Source: Hetaerina americana
Lineage: Eukaryota > Arthropoda > Insecta > Odonata > Calopterygidae
Direction: 5' to 3'
Length of the DNA: 64,000 nt
NCBI GenBank assembly: GCA_022747635.1
Contig: JAKTNV010000001.1
Coordinates: 30,959,490-31,023,489 of the forward strand
Under the pieces are notes generated by a model, which did no database searches, had not been told where the DNA came from, and saw nothing but the letters and a program-made list of their open reading frames with translations. Position 1 is the first letter of the stretch. Every line of letters begins with the position of its first letter. Of this stretch, positions 24,131 through 37,840 are shown in pieces. The position numbers and the translations under genes were made by a program.

Positions 24131-25360
24131 AATTACATTTGGTGTCGACGGGGCTAAGAGTTAAAGAGGACGCCGCCGCCGAAAAGGTAGAAATAGGTCT
24201 CTCCTTCACCCGCCCAATCCTCCTCCCCTTTTATATCTGGCAACGACAGTTTTACCCTCCTCCACCCTCCCCTCCTCCCCCCGCTCATCGCGTCCATTGC
24301 GGCGTGAATCGCGGCGGTGGCATTTGTTTCACGGTCCCCTGAGTGCCGGGAGCCTCCGCATTCCCATTAATGTTCCCATGGCCATGCGGGCCCGGTGTGT
24401 GCGTGCGTTCTGGATTTGTGCTCACTCTGTACAGGCCTGCGCGCGTGTGCGTGTACTTCCAGCCATGGCCCTTTGTTCCTCTGCCTCAGGACGCAGCACA
24501 TCCACCGGCATCGAAGGTTCGGGGTGCGTTAAAAGAAGAAAAAAATGGGGAGCGGATGAGGGTGGTGGAGAAAGAGGGAGGGAATGGGAGTGCGGGGGAA
24601 AGAGACGATTCTTCGCGGAACTCTCGCTTTCCGTCGCCGCACATTATTACACTTCTCATCACCCTTCCCCTGAATCATTTTTCTCGTTTTCTTCCGCTTA
24701 AATTCCTTCCCCTTTTCCATCTTTCTCCCTCTTTCACGTCTATCTATCCCGCTCTCTCCCTCACTACCCTCTCCCTCCCTCGCGATCACGGAATATCCGT
24801 CGCAGCTTCCCATTTATCTTTATCACCCCTTCACTCTGCTCACCATCCGCGTCGTTAAATTTCAAGCCGTCCTCACTGCCCTTCACGTGTCTCTTCCTTC
24901 TCCCGCCCCTTTTTGTCTTTTTAGTCTCCAGAAGTTTTTCATGAGTATGCTTGCATCTCACCACCGTATCGTACTGCTCTATGGCGTCCGATTGAGGAGG
25001 AGGAGGAGAGAGAGAAAGAGTCGTCCTTTTGTGTCCCTGGGGCAACGTAGCGTTAGGGTTAATTTCGCGTGATTGAACGCCGGAGTTCGTGTACCTCGAT
25101 CTTTTTATTTTTTTCTGTGTCATTTTTTTTTCTTGGGTTCTATCGGTTCCTCCCGGTCGCCCTTGATGCCGCCTTCGCCAAACGCACGTCGTGCGACGCA
25201 TCCCTTCGTTCGGTCGAACCGTCTTCCACCTTCTTCTCGTCTTTCTCTCTCGAATAAAATCCACGCAATCACGAGTCTTTTGTGCCTCTCGAATTTTTTG
25301 TGTCGGTCCATCTCGGTCGCAGAGTCTTTTTTAGTGCCCGGGCTCTTCACTACGTGACCT
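24130..25360. other. GC- and CpG-rich island F
   Basis: It contains CpG-dense segments (24165-24180, 24290-24330, 25140-25220), a C-rich block (24240-24290), a purine block (24535-24610) and a CT-rich block (24620-24910). Frames of 94-171 codons occur on both strands but are Arg/Ser/Pro/Lys-rich and unlike any family I know. The composition would suit a promoter or CpG island, or a non-coding first exon; the sequence alone does not settle it. Confidence 0.5.
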
Positions 25361-28300
25361 CAGTACGTGAAATTTGTATTCGGTCCTGTGCGGGTGCCAA
25401 ACCTTTAAATCCTGGCTGTATCGTGGTGAGATGGCGATCGTGAGCATTTGAATGTGCTGATAGGACCGCTATCAACTGTAATAAGTCGATTTTAAACAAT
25501 TTTTCTGAAATATATTCCGTTTGAAATATTTTCAATTGATGAAATGTCAGGCAAACTTTACTTCATGCAATAGCATCACATGAAAATTTGTGAGAATTAT
25601 GGGAAATAGAATCTTTTTCCAAACCTCGAAAATCTATGGTTCTTGTTTGGAAATTTGTTTATATTTTAAAATTTTTAAATTCATAAGCAACATTCTAAAC
25701 TTTGGAAATCATAATGATGTGAATTTTTAGTGTACTTTTCGCAAAAATCAACTTACGGATATGTTTATTAGAAAGCAAAGTTCCCAAAACAATCGAAAAA
25801 TACAGCCCGGAAAATCCTAGAATATGGACATTTTTCCAAATTATTAGCATTGCAACTCCTTGAAAATTGAATTGTACAATTTAAATCACTTGCCGTTGAT
25901 TATTATGGGAATGGCTCCGGTATTCCTGCAGGGGGAACCCATGAGGTGGGGATATCAATATCATGGAGTAAACACGAGGGTATAGCCATCATTGGCAACA
26001 CACGAGATGACCCGTGGATGAGAGAATACTTATTTCACCTATTTACCTATTCACATTTTATTCTCTATGCAAAAATCTGTTCATTCGATTTCTCTGTAAC
26101 TTTATCTCGTGACTATTTAATTTTCAGGTCACTCTATCATGCAATCATTACACTCACACCGCTTTCAGTCTACGAAAACTCAAACGTGCTGAATAGTTTA
26201 AAATCACCATCGAGATATCAGAAATTAATTCTACACATTTCATAAAAATCTTATACCACGTATCGTGTACCTTCTAATGAATTTTGCCAAATCCATGGCA
26301 CTGTTTTAATGGTTGTTTTTTCGGCCAATCGTCAATGGGAATTGATCATATGATATCAAATGATTGCAAAAATGTATTCGGAATAGTTTAGTTGGTCATA
26401 TTAAATGAGCAGGGCTATAATAGGCCAGTAAAATGTTTTAATAAGATAAAAACATTGACGTAGAGTTGGGGAAGAAAGGATCTGAGTTCTTGACTCGCGC
26501 ATCTACGCGCTCCTCTGTCAGGGAAGAAATGGTAGATTACCGAAGCAAACACGTTTCTCTGTAGTATAGTCCTTCTGGTTATCTGATTCTGCAAAGGCTT
26601 CGGAAATTAGACGATGTTATTGCTTTATCGATGGACTCAAGAATTTATATATTCACTCCGGTAATGAGTTTTCAATGCAGAAATTGCGATGGACCTAATG
26701 GGACTGAAATTTGAAAATAAATTATCCGATGTTATCGAATTGATGAGGATTGTCGTCATTTACCCACTCATGAGACTAGACGAATGTGGTGGGTAGGGGG
26801 TGGCGGAAATCCCAATAAAAACTAATAAATTGGTACGTGCACAAACCTTTTGACAGCAAAGTCGAACAATACTGATCTTATCATTTTGTTCGAGGTTCTT
26901 CAGAAAAATAGATTATCTCAATAAGATGTATAAAGTAAACAGGAAGAAAGAGAGAGAGAGTTGAATTTAAGCCAGATTAAGTCGGCGAAATATGTCTATC
27001 TAATAAAAATAAAAAGGAAAAACTAGCGGTATATTGAAATCGATATCAGCTGAGGACTAAATCGGAGAATATTTTTCGTCTGAATCATACTTTTAAGAAC
27101 ACGGAAGATAAATTTTATCTAATCTCCCAAATACACCATTTTTAAAAATCGTGTTTACGAAACGCTTTGCACGACCACTAACCTTTTTTTTCGTTTTAAT
27201 TTTTTCAAAAACCGGATATGCTTCATATAGACACCGCATGTAATATTAGTTGATAGTCTATTACAATATGTTGTTCCATACATTTTCGGATAGCCTTGTT
27301 ACCTCGAAGTACATATTTGCCACGTTGATGACTCGATTTATTCGTTAACATTTCTAGTCACTAAAATCGTGTGGACCAACCGTGTTTTATGATGCATTAT
27401 TTCACCGAGCCGGTGCACCACACAATCTCTAATTCGACTATGAAACAGATATATAGTATCCTTGATATTGAATTCCCTGATTATTCTATGGACTTAAAAA
27501 TGGATGTAACGAATGGTAATTTTTTCTCTATTGTCATATCTTCATGAAACTTATCGTCGAAATAACAATTTCAATTCACTTATGCACATAACAATTTGCA
27601 TTGTCCATTATTAGCGTTCGGAAATGATAGTAGCCATTTTCATTTATGAAACTTTTTAATGCACGGATTAGCCTTTTTTAGAGCATTGTAAACCTTTATT
27701 TATGTGAAGGAAATGAAAATGGTTTAGCATTCCCGTGAAAATAAATGTAATGGGTCCATTTGGGTTCATTTTACTATGAAAAAGCACCCAAAATATTTTT
27801 CTTCTCTCTAATATGTCTTCTGTGCATTTATGCATCTCCATTAATTGCAACAATTATTGGTATTTCATCCAGTAATCAAAGTCTGCTTCAAGCCGCAGCA
27901 TTCTGAATACCATCTAGTATTCATCAATTAATGTGGAACTAAATACTATTGAGAGAGATACGGGGACTTGGCATTAAAATTTAAAATGTAACCCTCAGTA
28001 TGAGACTGTATTATTTCGAACCACATATTTTGTTAGAATAGTGTGAATGACTTCGCGTATGAAATATTTACGATCGGCTTGAATCGCAGGGGGATAAACT
28101 CGTGGCATTGAAAGCCACCCGCTGAAAATTTGTTTTATTTAAGATATAAAGTTAAACTTGTTTGATGATGGTTGTCGATTTTTTGAACAAAGTTGTATTG
28201 ATTTTGTGTTTGCTTAAGCCACCGATGAAGAATGTGTTCAATAAGAGAAAAGGTCGTAGCTGATGAAAATTGATAGCGTAGCCAAGGTAGGCCCGAGGAA

Positions 28301-29900
28301 TGAACCTGGGATTCAAAGGACTTTGGTAAATGAATTGTGAGTTGAAATGAAGTTCAATCTAATGTGATACCAAAAAAGGCAAATGTGTATACTTGGGCAT
28401 TTACCAAAATTTAGTCGTTTGATCCAATCCTGACTCAGAGCTAAAAATAACTTAATTCTATTGGGTATGGCAAATTATTTTGAGGCAGTGAATGAAATAA
28501 TATTGAATTAAACATTATCAATAAACTATTTGCGTTGTGTATAAGAAAAGATATTCTACCATCGTCGTCTCCACTTAAGGATTGCTTCATCAGTCCAAAT
28601 TTAGTCTAAACAATCGCATTTTTTAGGAGACAAAGTTAAATGGAAAGGTTTGGTTTATTTTATACCATTGTTTTCATGCGCAACCTACTTCAGTGATGTT
28701 TAAAGCTTGAATTTTTGAGCCAAGAAAAGAATATTTCACGGAAGTCTTCCAACGCGTTTCCTTCCCGAGGGGTAAAATTATGGTCATTGAAATTCCATCT
28801 ACCGGCGCTCGAGGAAACTTCTTCGATTTGGCTTACGCGAGATAGCATGATCTGAAATGCGATCAAAGTCACGTGGCGACTGTAAATATCCCATATTCAT
28901 GCTCGACTTGATTGCTTGATGTTGGAACCATCACCTGAAATACAGAATTCCTAACTTGGTCACGCATTACTTGTGGGATAATTTACTTTGTAATGAAAAA
29001 CGTTGCGGTTTGAAATTACCTCAATGAGCTTAATTTTCCTTTGGTGGAGGATGGATTTAAAGCATGCAAATGCACCAACCGCTGAACGTGAGATATCTCC
29101 GATATTTTCTTTTTATAGGAGTTTTACTGGAAAAAAATTAGCGTGATTTTTGATATCATTTGTGAACACTTCTTCGTTTTTGTAATCATAAATCAGCTTT
29201 GATACGGTCGACGTTACAGTATTGAGAGATTATATTGAGAGGCAGTGACAAAAGTCATTCGTGTTGATCACGAATCTTTAATTCACTGCGCTTGCATCCA
29301 ATTTATGTGCATATTGCAAGGTCAGAATCGTGTATTTTCCCACAGGCCTTTGAACCCCAGCAATTGATTTTTCATCTATTGCCAGCATTGACAATTTGAG
29401 AGAAGGCCGAACCAAGCAGCCCGCTGATATATTCCGCCACTAATAGGTTTCATATCGTAAGAGTTAATAATATATAAATGTTTTAACAAACGGGTAATTA
29501 AAAATTTCCTGACATCATTTTTTTAATAATCCTACTCGCCGATATACCATGGGCACGCAAACTGTGTTCCTCTATGGGTCTCGCGCTTTCTAAATCCTCG
29601 CCTGATCGTCAGAAGCCGAAGATAAACTATTCTACACGCCAGAAAAATGTGCGTACCTTGAGGAAATATTTCGTAAAAACAGAAGGTTAAATATTTGTGA
29701 GTGGTGTTTATGAATCAAACACGCTTTGGATTCAAGGGTACTAGTCTTAAAAATGAGAGAAGATGATCCGATACGAACCCACGGTGAACTGATAAGTTCG
29801 CTTCTTTCAGTTTATTCATATGGCAGTCCTTATCCCGTCTCACTATCGAATTCAGCTCATATTTTTATGCGCACACGCGGACGTCAATCATTCTCTACCG
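25361..29900. other. Long AT-rich gene-free stretch
   Basis: About 4.5 kb with no frame above 99 codons and no recognisable mobile-element protein. It holds short A/T homopolymers and one (GA)n run at 26948-26961, and little else visible. Confidence 0.45.
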
Positions 29901-32900
29901 CTCTGTAATCCGTAAGCCAGAGGCAGGCTCCCACCGTCCTCCCACCCACTGACAGAATTTTCAGCCACGTATAATAGGAAAAAAGAGACCATCGGGATCC
30001 TCGGTATTATCATCGGATGTGTACTCGTTAGCTCGGCGCTTGTTCCTCTTCCTTTTATTCTTTCCTTCGTTGGAAACGTGGCATAATTTTCTTTTTCCTC
30101 CGATTGGCGGCATTCTCTCCCGCCGGCCCTTTGTACCTATCTATGCATACATGCATTGGTACGCGTGAACGCGTGCATAAATGTGATCGCCGTTTAGTCA
30201 TAAAGGCTTTCTACGAAAGCGAACGATTCCTGTCGCGCCGATAGCTCCCGGTGCATAAAACCCTGGAATTTCCGGGAATAGTCCCACACTACGCTGCTTT
30301 GATGAAATTATTCACGCAAAAACTCTGCAACCCGTTAAAGATTAACTCCCGTGTTTCCTCTCGTCCTCACTTCTCTCCAGGAGATATATCCGCTTTGGGT
30401 GAGGCTTTTGGGTGGAGGGATCAAAATTAATTTTTCCCTTTTTATTTTGCTCATTTAAATTTCTCTGAATATTCATGAGCGGGAGGCCATCTTTTGCCAA
30501 TTGGTTCGGCAATAGGAGAGTCGCTTCCTTGATAAAATAAACTCCTCCTTCGGTCGAGACGGATGCCGTGCTAGGATTTACGGCAAGGGACTCGCGTAGT
30601 GTGTGTGTAGAGGGGGAAGGGTGGAGGGCGCTCTTGAGATGAGAGGGCAGGGTTCGGGGCGTGGCGTGAAAAAGAGGAGGGACCGGGGATGGGGAGCGTT
30701 CTCGCAAGGCGAGAGGATGCACGAGGGTGGGGGAGAGAGAGAGGGAAGAAAGGGGTGGGTGGGGGACCTTCATTTAAAACGGTACGCAGTGCGTGAGGTA
30801 TGTACGAAACGATGAGAGCGCCGGGGTCGGTGATGTCCGGGGGCGCGGGGTGCAGGGAGCGGGGGAACGGGGTGGGTGCGAGCAGAAAGGGGCGAGCAAA
30901 GACGGGAGGGAAGTTTGCGAAGGGGTGTGGGGAGATTTTATTTCGGAGGAGGGGACGCTGACGTGCGGCAACGTGTGGGGGAGGGAGAGAGGGTCGGAAC
31001 ACGCGAGACGGTAGGCGAGAGAGCATTATCCAAATGAGCAGCTGCGTAACCAAAGGGCACTCTTCGGAGAGGCGAAAGGCCCGAGTGACATTAGGCCACA
31101 CTAACGTGACATCCTTCACATCATCCGACTCGCACACATAAGCACACACCTACCTACGCCCTTCCTATCTCTATCTCTCTTTCTCGGAGTGCCGCCCACC
31201 CTCCCTCTCCGCAGCCATCTCCACCTTTCCAGCTTGCTACCTCCCCCCCCACTCCTTCACCCCTCTCCCGCTCTCTCGTCGTGCCAAATCCGAGGCTGCC
31301 TCACTCTCTCCCCCACTACCCTTTCCATCTTTCCCGCTTGCCGGCCTTTCCTCGCCGTCGTACCCTTCCATCCCATCCCGCTGCCCCACTCCTTCCACAC
31401 TCCTCGGAGCACTTTCTCCCTTCTCCGCCCCCAACCACCGTCCCCCTCGGGCACTCCTATGCCCCCGCGTGGGCCACTCACTCCTAGAATAAAGTTGGGG
31501 CGCGGGGGGGGGTATGGGAGGAGAGAGGGCAAAGGGGACGAGGAGGGCGAAGGGGGCGAGCCAGCAGTCAGGACCAGCAATCCATTCCGCGAGGCATCTT
31601 TCCAGAGCAGTTTCCCTTTCAGAGGAGAGCGTGGAGAAGGGAGGGGTAGGAGGAAGGTCGAGGAAGGGGTGGGCGGAGGGAGAGGGGCGGGTCGCGATGG
31701 GGAAGATGTTGGGAATGGAGTGAGATAGGAGGGAGAGAAAGGGTTTTTCGAGACTGAAGGAAGGTAGAGGGGGTGTTTTTGTAATGCTTGGGGGGATTTG
31801 GGGAGAGAGGGGCAGGGGACTAGGTGAGTGGGTGGAAGGGGTTACGTAGGCGGAGGAGGAAATGAGTCCATTTGTTGGTGGCAGTCTCCCCATCACCCCT
31901 CCCTCCCAATCTCCCTCCTCTTTCCCACATTCTCCTGCCGAGAGGGACTTCCCACCCCCTGGGCCGAGTGCGGAGCAGGTGTCAGGGGGTGGCGTTAAAA
32001 TGAGAAGGGAGGGGGAGGGTTGGAGGAGGATGGGTAGAGAGATCGAGGGGAGGGCAGTTGGTTGAGATGAGGCCGCGGGATGATGCGGGGGTCGCGAAGG
32101 GAGATGTGTGAGTAACAAAATGGGGAATGACGAGAATGAATGGGGATAAAATAGGGAGATGCTCAGTATCGCCGCCTCCATTGAGGCGTGCGCGCGCGCG
32201 TGACAGGGTCTCTGGGAGGTGGGGGGTGAGAGTTGCGCTCTCTAGAGCTGCGTCGGATATAGGCCCTCGAGGTTCTCTGAAGGATAAGGGAGCCTTCGAT
32301 ATATTTTTGGATTATTCTATTTTGCACGACTATCGACGTCAGTAATTAATAAAGCCTAATTGTGGCATCGGAATTATTAATCAATTATAATTCGAAGGTA
32401 TTTAATTGAAGCGTTATAATTACTTTATATTTTTTTCGAGGAAACCTAATAACAGGGCCCCAAGGCATGTGTCCTCCGTGCTATGTGTGTAATCCGTTAC
32501 CATTTATGTCTGTGTGTGCGTGCGTGTTGGGGAGCTCTCTGGTTGTCGCGGGGATGAGCGGCGCGACGGCAGGGGAGATGCAAGGATTGTTGTGAGGGGA
32601 AGGGGTCTTGTTTGGTTCTCCGAGGGAGGATTCGAGGGGCAGAGGGAAAAACGTTGGGGAGAGTTGGGTGGAAATTGGGTCGAAAATCGAGACTCGGGCA
32701 CATGGGGGTGTGCGTGTACTCTCTCGCTTGCTTCCCTCGACGGTAACACTTACGAACTGGTCTCATTGGGTGAGCGGCCCCCAACGTTCTCGTTCCAGAA
32801 GAAGAAGTATTCAAGAGATACGGCTCCGAAAGGAAATTGGCTGCGCCCGAAATTTTTAAGACGCCCCTTGGGATTCAAGAAGCTGGGGGAACACGGTTTG

Positions 32901-33720
32901 CAGGTTCCATTCGGATCCCGAGCGGGTGGCTCCCCTCTAGCGTAGCGGAGCAGTGACGCAGGAAAAATTGAAATCACACAGCGATGGGGTTAGTTTGAGT
33001 GCTGGAGTCCCTTTATATCCACTCAAATTTCGCGCGGATTTTTAAAATCCGAGTGAAACGATATCATGAATTATTGAAGTCGAAAAAATGATCTTAATTC
33101 GTTGCATTCTTCTCTTTCTTTATCAATGGCTATATCTGAACAGCAGAGGTCTGTTTTGATACGCCCCACTTAGAGTATTTAATAATGCATCAACATCCAG
33201 TCCAAAGTCATCCCCGTGGGATCATTTGTAATTTATTTATTCTGACGAATAGTTCAGCTTCTTCACCGTCGAAAAAAACACTCTAAACTGATAAAAAAGT
33301 CCTTTTTCGCTTATGAGCTCCTCCGAAAGAAGTTAAATCTTTCGCAAACTCTGCTGGGGATTTTGAGCTGAGTGCCGTTTGCTGTTCTGTTTAATATGTC
33401 GCCTGGGGCTGGGACTGACCGTCCTCACCAGATTATGGGCTGTCGTCTCAAGGATTTCACCAGATCCCCCAATCACCATTCTTCGCTCAGGAAGGAGGTG
33501 TCGAGCCACATGAGATTGATTCGGGTAGGAAGAGAGATTTGCCGTGGACCAAGTCCATCTCTCACTCCGTAACCGTAAGGAGTGAAACGAATAACTCTCT
33601 TGCGGGACTGGTACGGTTCCACTCCCGTGACCCTCCTCCTCTGTCTCACCGTGAAATATTTCAGGATGCGTGCGAGAAGCGTGACTTCCCCAGATAGGAT
33701 TGCTCGGATCTAACCCGATG
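29900..33720. other. Largest GC-rich island, alternating strand skew
   Basis: Plus-strand purine blocks (30600-31020, 31495-31850, 31985-32165) alternate with pyrimidine blocks (31150-31490, 31870-31960). Between and around them lie CpG-containing sequences (29985-30290, 32185-32270, 32510-32720). The longest frame (minus 31237-32181, 314 codons) and its neighbours translate to Pro/Ser/Gly/Arg-rich low-complexity chains with no domain. The segment 32850-33700 is of balanced composition and without repeats. A promoter or regulatory region is possible; no exon can be defended. Confidence 0.5.
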
Positions 33721-36700
33721 GGATGGGAAGTTGAATAGCGATTGCCTCGCCAGTGAAGCTTAAAAGCTCCAGCTCCTTTCTAGGCTCCAAAAGAATAAAA
33801 AAATATCTAGTGTTATTGGAGCTGTTCTTCGACCACGTTTAATAGTGCCAATTTTTTACCGCGAGCTTTTCCAACTGCAGCTTAGTCGCGCTGGAATAGA
33901 CCACGGAAAGGGATAGCGAAGCAAATTTTAGGCCAACCGCCATGCTCCGGGAGCCTTGAGAATTACTGCTCTTCGGTTGAAATGGCAAAAAATAATTGTA
34001 AAATTTTTCATATGTCAAGGGAATGTTCGAAAGTGCAAAGAAAAGCAATAAAAATAAAAAAAACAGAAGGAAACATCATGGATTAGAATTTCATTGAGAA
34101 ATTGGAAAAATGTTTGCCAGACTGCTAAACTTAAGACCTCTCTGTGGTGCGTATTAAAGTATAAATAGCAAGCTAAAAATCTTCACCATCAGTTCTGAAA
34201 TGAAAAATTCCTGAGCATCCATACATATTTTACAAAATGTTTGCGCTTTTGGAACCATCTAACCCTACGATCAACGTGTTTAGAAATTTATATGGAATCT
34301 CGTCAATAATGTTCCAGAGCTAGATTTGTGTTGAAAGACTGCCGGCTCACTTTCGTAAGGGTTGCCGAAGGTTATTTATATCCCCTATCTTGAAGCAATC
34401 TATTTTATCGATGTTCTTCGAGATTGATTTGGGGAGGAGGGGAGATTTCTTCTGGACTAAGTGTATTCCGCAGTGGGGAGCTGAGAAAATAATTCCTTTA
34501 CAGAATCGTTTTCGCGGTTCCGTAAGAGAATTATTTGGCCGCGTCCCTTATTTATGAGGATAGAAAGGATTCCTGAACACGCTCCCATCCCACATATTAT
34601 CCTCTGATCCACACCAGGGGAATTTCCGAGGGGTTGTTAGGATTCCTGCAATCGAAGGGCCCTAGAGATCTGACTATCGTGGAGGTCTGGTAGTAGCAAT
34701 GCCCCATTTTCCCGAGTTCGAGACCCGCCATGGGAGTAATCTCTTGTTTTTCCATTTATGTCTGAAAGGTGCATTCGATTTGGCTTTGGTGATTTCGTTT
34801 GAATGTGGCGTTCAATGTGCAGAGGATAAACAATTTGGTTTGATAAAAATCAAGTGGTGGAATAGGAAAAATTACAAGTGTGCCCTATATGTTATATTCT
34901 GAGAGATATACTCAAGTGCTGGAAAAACGATTGTTGCCAGAAGTGAGATTTGTTTCATTGGTAAAAACTATTTGTTTATATGTGAAGGCGGAGAAATAGC
35001 ACGGGGAAGCACTATCAGCTGGTATCTGTAGATTAAAAAACAGTGTTACCAGATTGAATACCACGCAACAGTTTTCCATGAATGTCATTTTTCATTCGAC
35101 CAAACACTGTGTTTAATTGGACCTATGGTGTGAACAATTCCGTTCAAATTCTGTTCGATTCCTCATTATATAGATTCTGATTCAAAAAAAGAACTGCCAT
35201 TTGACTCCTAATTTATGATCATCCCAAGATGCTATAATTTGAAAAAGTCCGACTCTCATGCGTTTCATTGCTATGTCATTACTGTTTCTGTGTGCCGGAA
35301 GAATAAATGAATAATTAAACTTTTAAAATGTGACTTGAAATCATCTCGTCTCTAAATGCGAATCCGAGGGCATCATACAAAATTTGTACTTTGTTACTTC
35401 AATTAAAATCTACCGTTTTATTAATTTGATGGGGTAGTGGAGAATGAATATAAACGAGTACGTACAATTAGTCCACGATTGCAAGAAATAAACTCGTGAA
35501 ATGCACGCATTAAGCTCGTATTTTCCACACAAAATTCACGTGGGACATAAAGGGAAATATATAATTATGAGCTACACTTGATGTAATGATGAAGATAATT
35601 AGCCGAATACTACTGAATTTAATGTGATTTTCAATTCTGCCATTTAATTTGCTAGATGAAGCTGTCTCCTTAGAGCTTATACCAGCTCTTCTCGAAATGT
35701 TTCATATTTCTTCAGTTTCATGCATTTCAACTCCCTATTTTTCTTTTTATTTTTAGTTACTTACTCTCAGTCATCGTCACTGGAGGCTGTTTAATTTTTC
35801 ACTTCACGATCATCATCCCGAAACCCCTGCTAGTCACTCTTGAAAAGGCTTGTAGGGTAAGCAGATATTTTTTCCTTTCCTGCAGCGTTTACTTAAGTGT
35901 CCAGGTTATATTTGAGTTATTTGAATGAGTTAATTAGCGCGACAGGAAGACGTCAAGTTCTCTCGGAATGTCGTATTCACTGGAGTTTGGCAGTTCGTTA
36001 GGACAGGCCCTCTTTTTGCGATTTCCTAGATGTTTGATAGGTATCCCTGCAAATATGATCTACCCGGACTTCCACGGAAACGGTGGCTCACGGCATCGAG
36101 GGGCTTTTCCTGAGGAATTTCAGACGTTGGTAATGCGTCTCGCAAAATAAACTTTAATTTATCTTAAGTCTCGGCTTCTTTATTTTCGGTGCCGGTCCCG
36201 GTTTTGTGGAAAATATGTGCTCGGTGCATTTCTTTAATTGTTCTTGGAAGCTAGTCGTGAGAAGAAGATGGGTTGGACGAGAGCGATATTTAATGTCCTG
36301 GGGGACGAGTCACCTAAAAGGTGTCAAGCCCCGTTTTTTTTAAAGGATAATATGTAAAAGATGTGCGCATGAAATATGTAAAAAAATGAAACCATAGGCG
36401 TATGAGCGTGTACGATGCGAGGTAGTAGATAATAAAAGCCCGCTGGCTCGTTTTGGCTCGTTAACGCGAAGCGTCGTGTTTCAAGAACTGAAAGAGTGGC
36501 TACTTCATCAGCGTCTCAGTGATATCGACTTAAAAGTAGTAGAAAATCCAATCTAATTCATATTTTCATGGCGCATCCTTCTTTTAAAGGATCGCCACCA
36601 TAAATAAGTGAAAATTTTCCCAATTATAAATTATTTTCCCTGTCCTACTCCTAAAGTACTACAAACAGGGTGGAAGAGTTAGACTATTTTGTAAATAAAC

Positions 36701-37787
36701 CTATATGCTAATATCTCATGAATTTTATATTGTTATTTCGTGGTAATAAGCTCTTGTGAATCTGAATACCCAACGGGCGCTTAAGGTATGTAACTGTGAC
36801 TACCAAATCAAACGATGAGACGCGTAACGCAAGTAGATTCACTTGGTTCACAATGATGTTTGGGTACAGTTTTACGCACTATCTTATAAAAATATATTCA
36901 ATCTGCAGGCGAAAATTTTAATAAGTCGAACTGCCTCGTGGCTCGAAAGATGGTCCCAGTTAAAAATTGGAGTTAGGGAAGATACACTTCTGGCCGATTT
37001 TTATACAGGTACTAGTTGTCACCTGTAGTTCATAATACGAACACGTGATGGCATGTCAATATTTTACGTTTTATTTTGGTAAACAACATCTCGATTAGGC
37101 ACGATCAAATCGCTCTTGCTGGAAATAAGTGCGAGGATGAAATATTAAACCATAAAATAATTCTAGGCTAATACCATTAACAATATGCTATTCCTGAGGT
37201 GACTGCAAAGAACACTGGTGAACAACTTTCATGACGTGAAACAGACGAGGCAATGATTTAGGAATTATTTTCTTTAACGGTTATTTCACTTTGTGCGAAT
37301 CTTTGATTAATAATGTATGAATAGGGTTCAGATGTGGATAAGAATAGGATGAAAAGTGGAGGGGAGGAAGTCCTGGCGTGGGTTTTGATTGGCTGACGAA
37401 TGGAGTGTGAATCTGATCAGGGGTATTGAGGTGAAGTCTCTTCGGGAAAAGAGAGGAATAGGGGAAAGGGAGGTCATCTTTTGTTTATTATCGACATGAT
37501 CGGATAAAAAAGCGGAGGTTTCGGGAATAGCTGGTCCGTTCCTCCATTAGAATGCTCGTTCCTCCCTCCACTTCCACTCTACCATGTGGCGCGAATCATT
37601 TCCGACTCATCTCGCCAGAAATACTTAGAATGAGTGCGACGAGCGGAATATAAATTAGGCATTTCGAAATATCGCCAGTTACCACGTAGAATTACATGAA
37701 TAATAACTGAATTCGCGGTCAACTGCGCGGTCTAAATTATTTTTCACAATTTTAACCGGCTATTATACACGCAGTGAATTACTAGTT
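33721..37787. other. Unannotated sequence
   Basis: Apart from the tRNA-like fragment near 34.7 kb, I see only short frames (at most 69 codons) and AT-rich DNA. No mobile-element protein could be recognised. Confidence 0.4.
34680..34735 (+). repeat. Possible tRNA-like (SINE) remnant
   Basis: 'cccgagttcgagacccgcc' resembles a polymerase III B box with flanking T-stem, and 'tctggtagtagcaatgcc' upstream is a loose A box. The T-stem does not pair well and no acceptor stem is evident, so this is at best an old SINE head rather than a tRNA gene. Confidence 0.3.
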
Positions 37788-37840
37788 CAAGGTAAATGTG
37801 AAATTTGCGGTAGCGAATTTCACATTTACCTTGCGGTAGC
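37788..37840. repeat. 18-bp inverted repeat combined with a 9-bp direct repeat
   Basis: The arm 37788-37805 ('caaggtaaatgtgaaatt') and its exact reverse complement 37816-37833 enclose 10 bases. The 9-mer 'tgcggtagc' follows each arm, at 37806-37814 and 37832-37840. An inverted arm bounded by a direct repeat is the pattern left by replication template switching, and it also forms a stable hairpin. Confidence 0.85.

Noticed and set aside
24343..25264. Frames of 171 (plus) and 166 (minus) codons in the CpG-rich island
   Set aside because: Charged and Ser/Pro-rich low-complexity translations on both strands with no domain. The island is reported as compositional only.
31237..32181. 314-codon minus-strand frame, the longest in the window
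   Set aside because: It crosses alternating purine and pyrimidine blocks, changes from Leu/Pro/Ser-rich to Gly/Glu/Arg-rich accordingly, and matches no known family. A compositional artefact is the simplest explanation.
34711..34735. Candidate tRNA gene
   Set aside because: The B-box-like sequence is present, but the T-stem does not pair and no cloverleaf can be drawn. It is kept only as a low-confidence SINE remnant.
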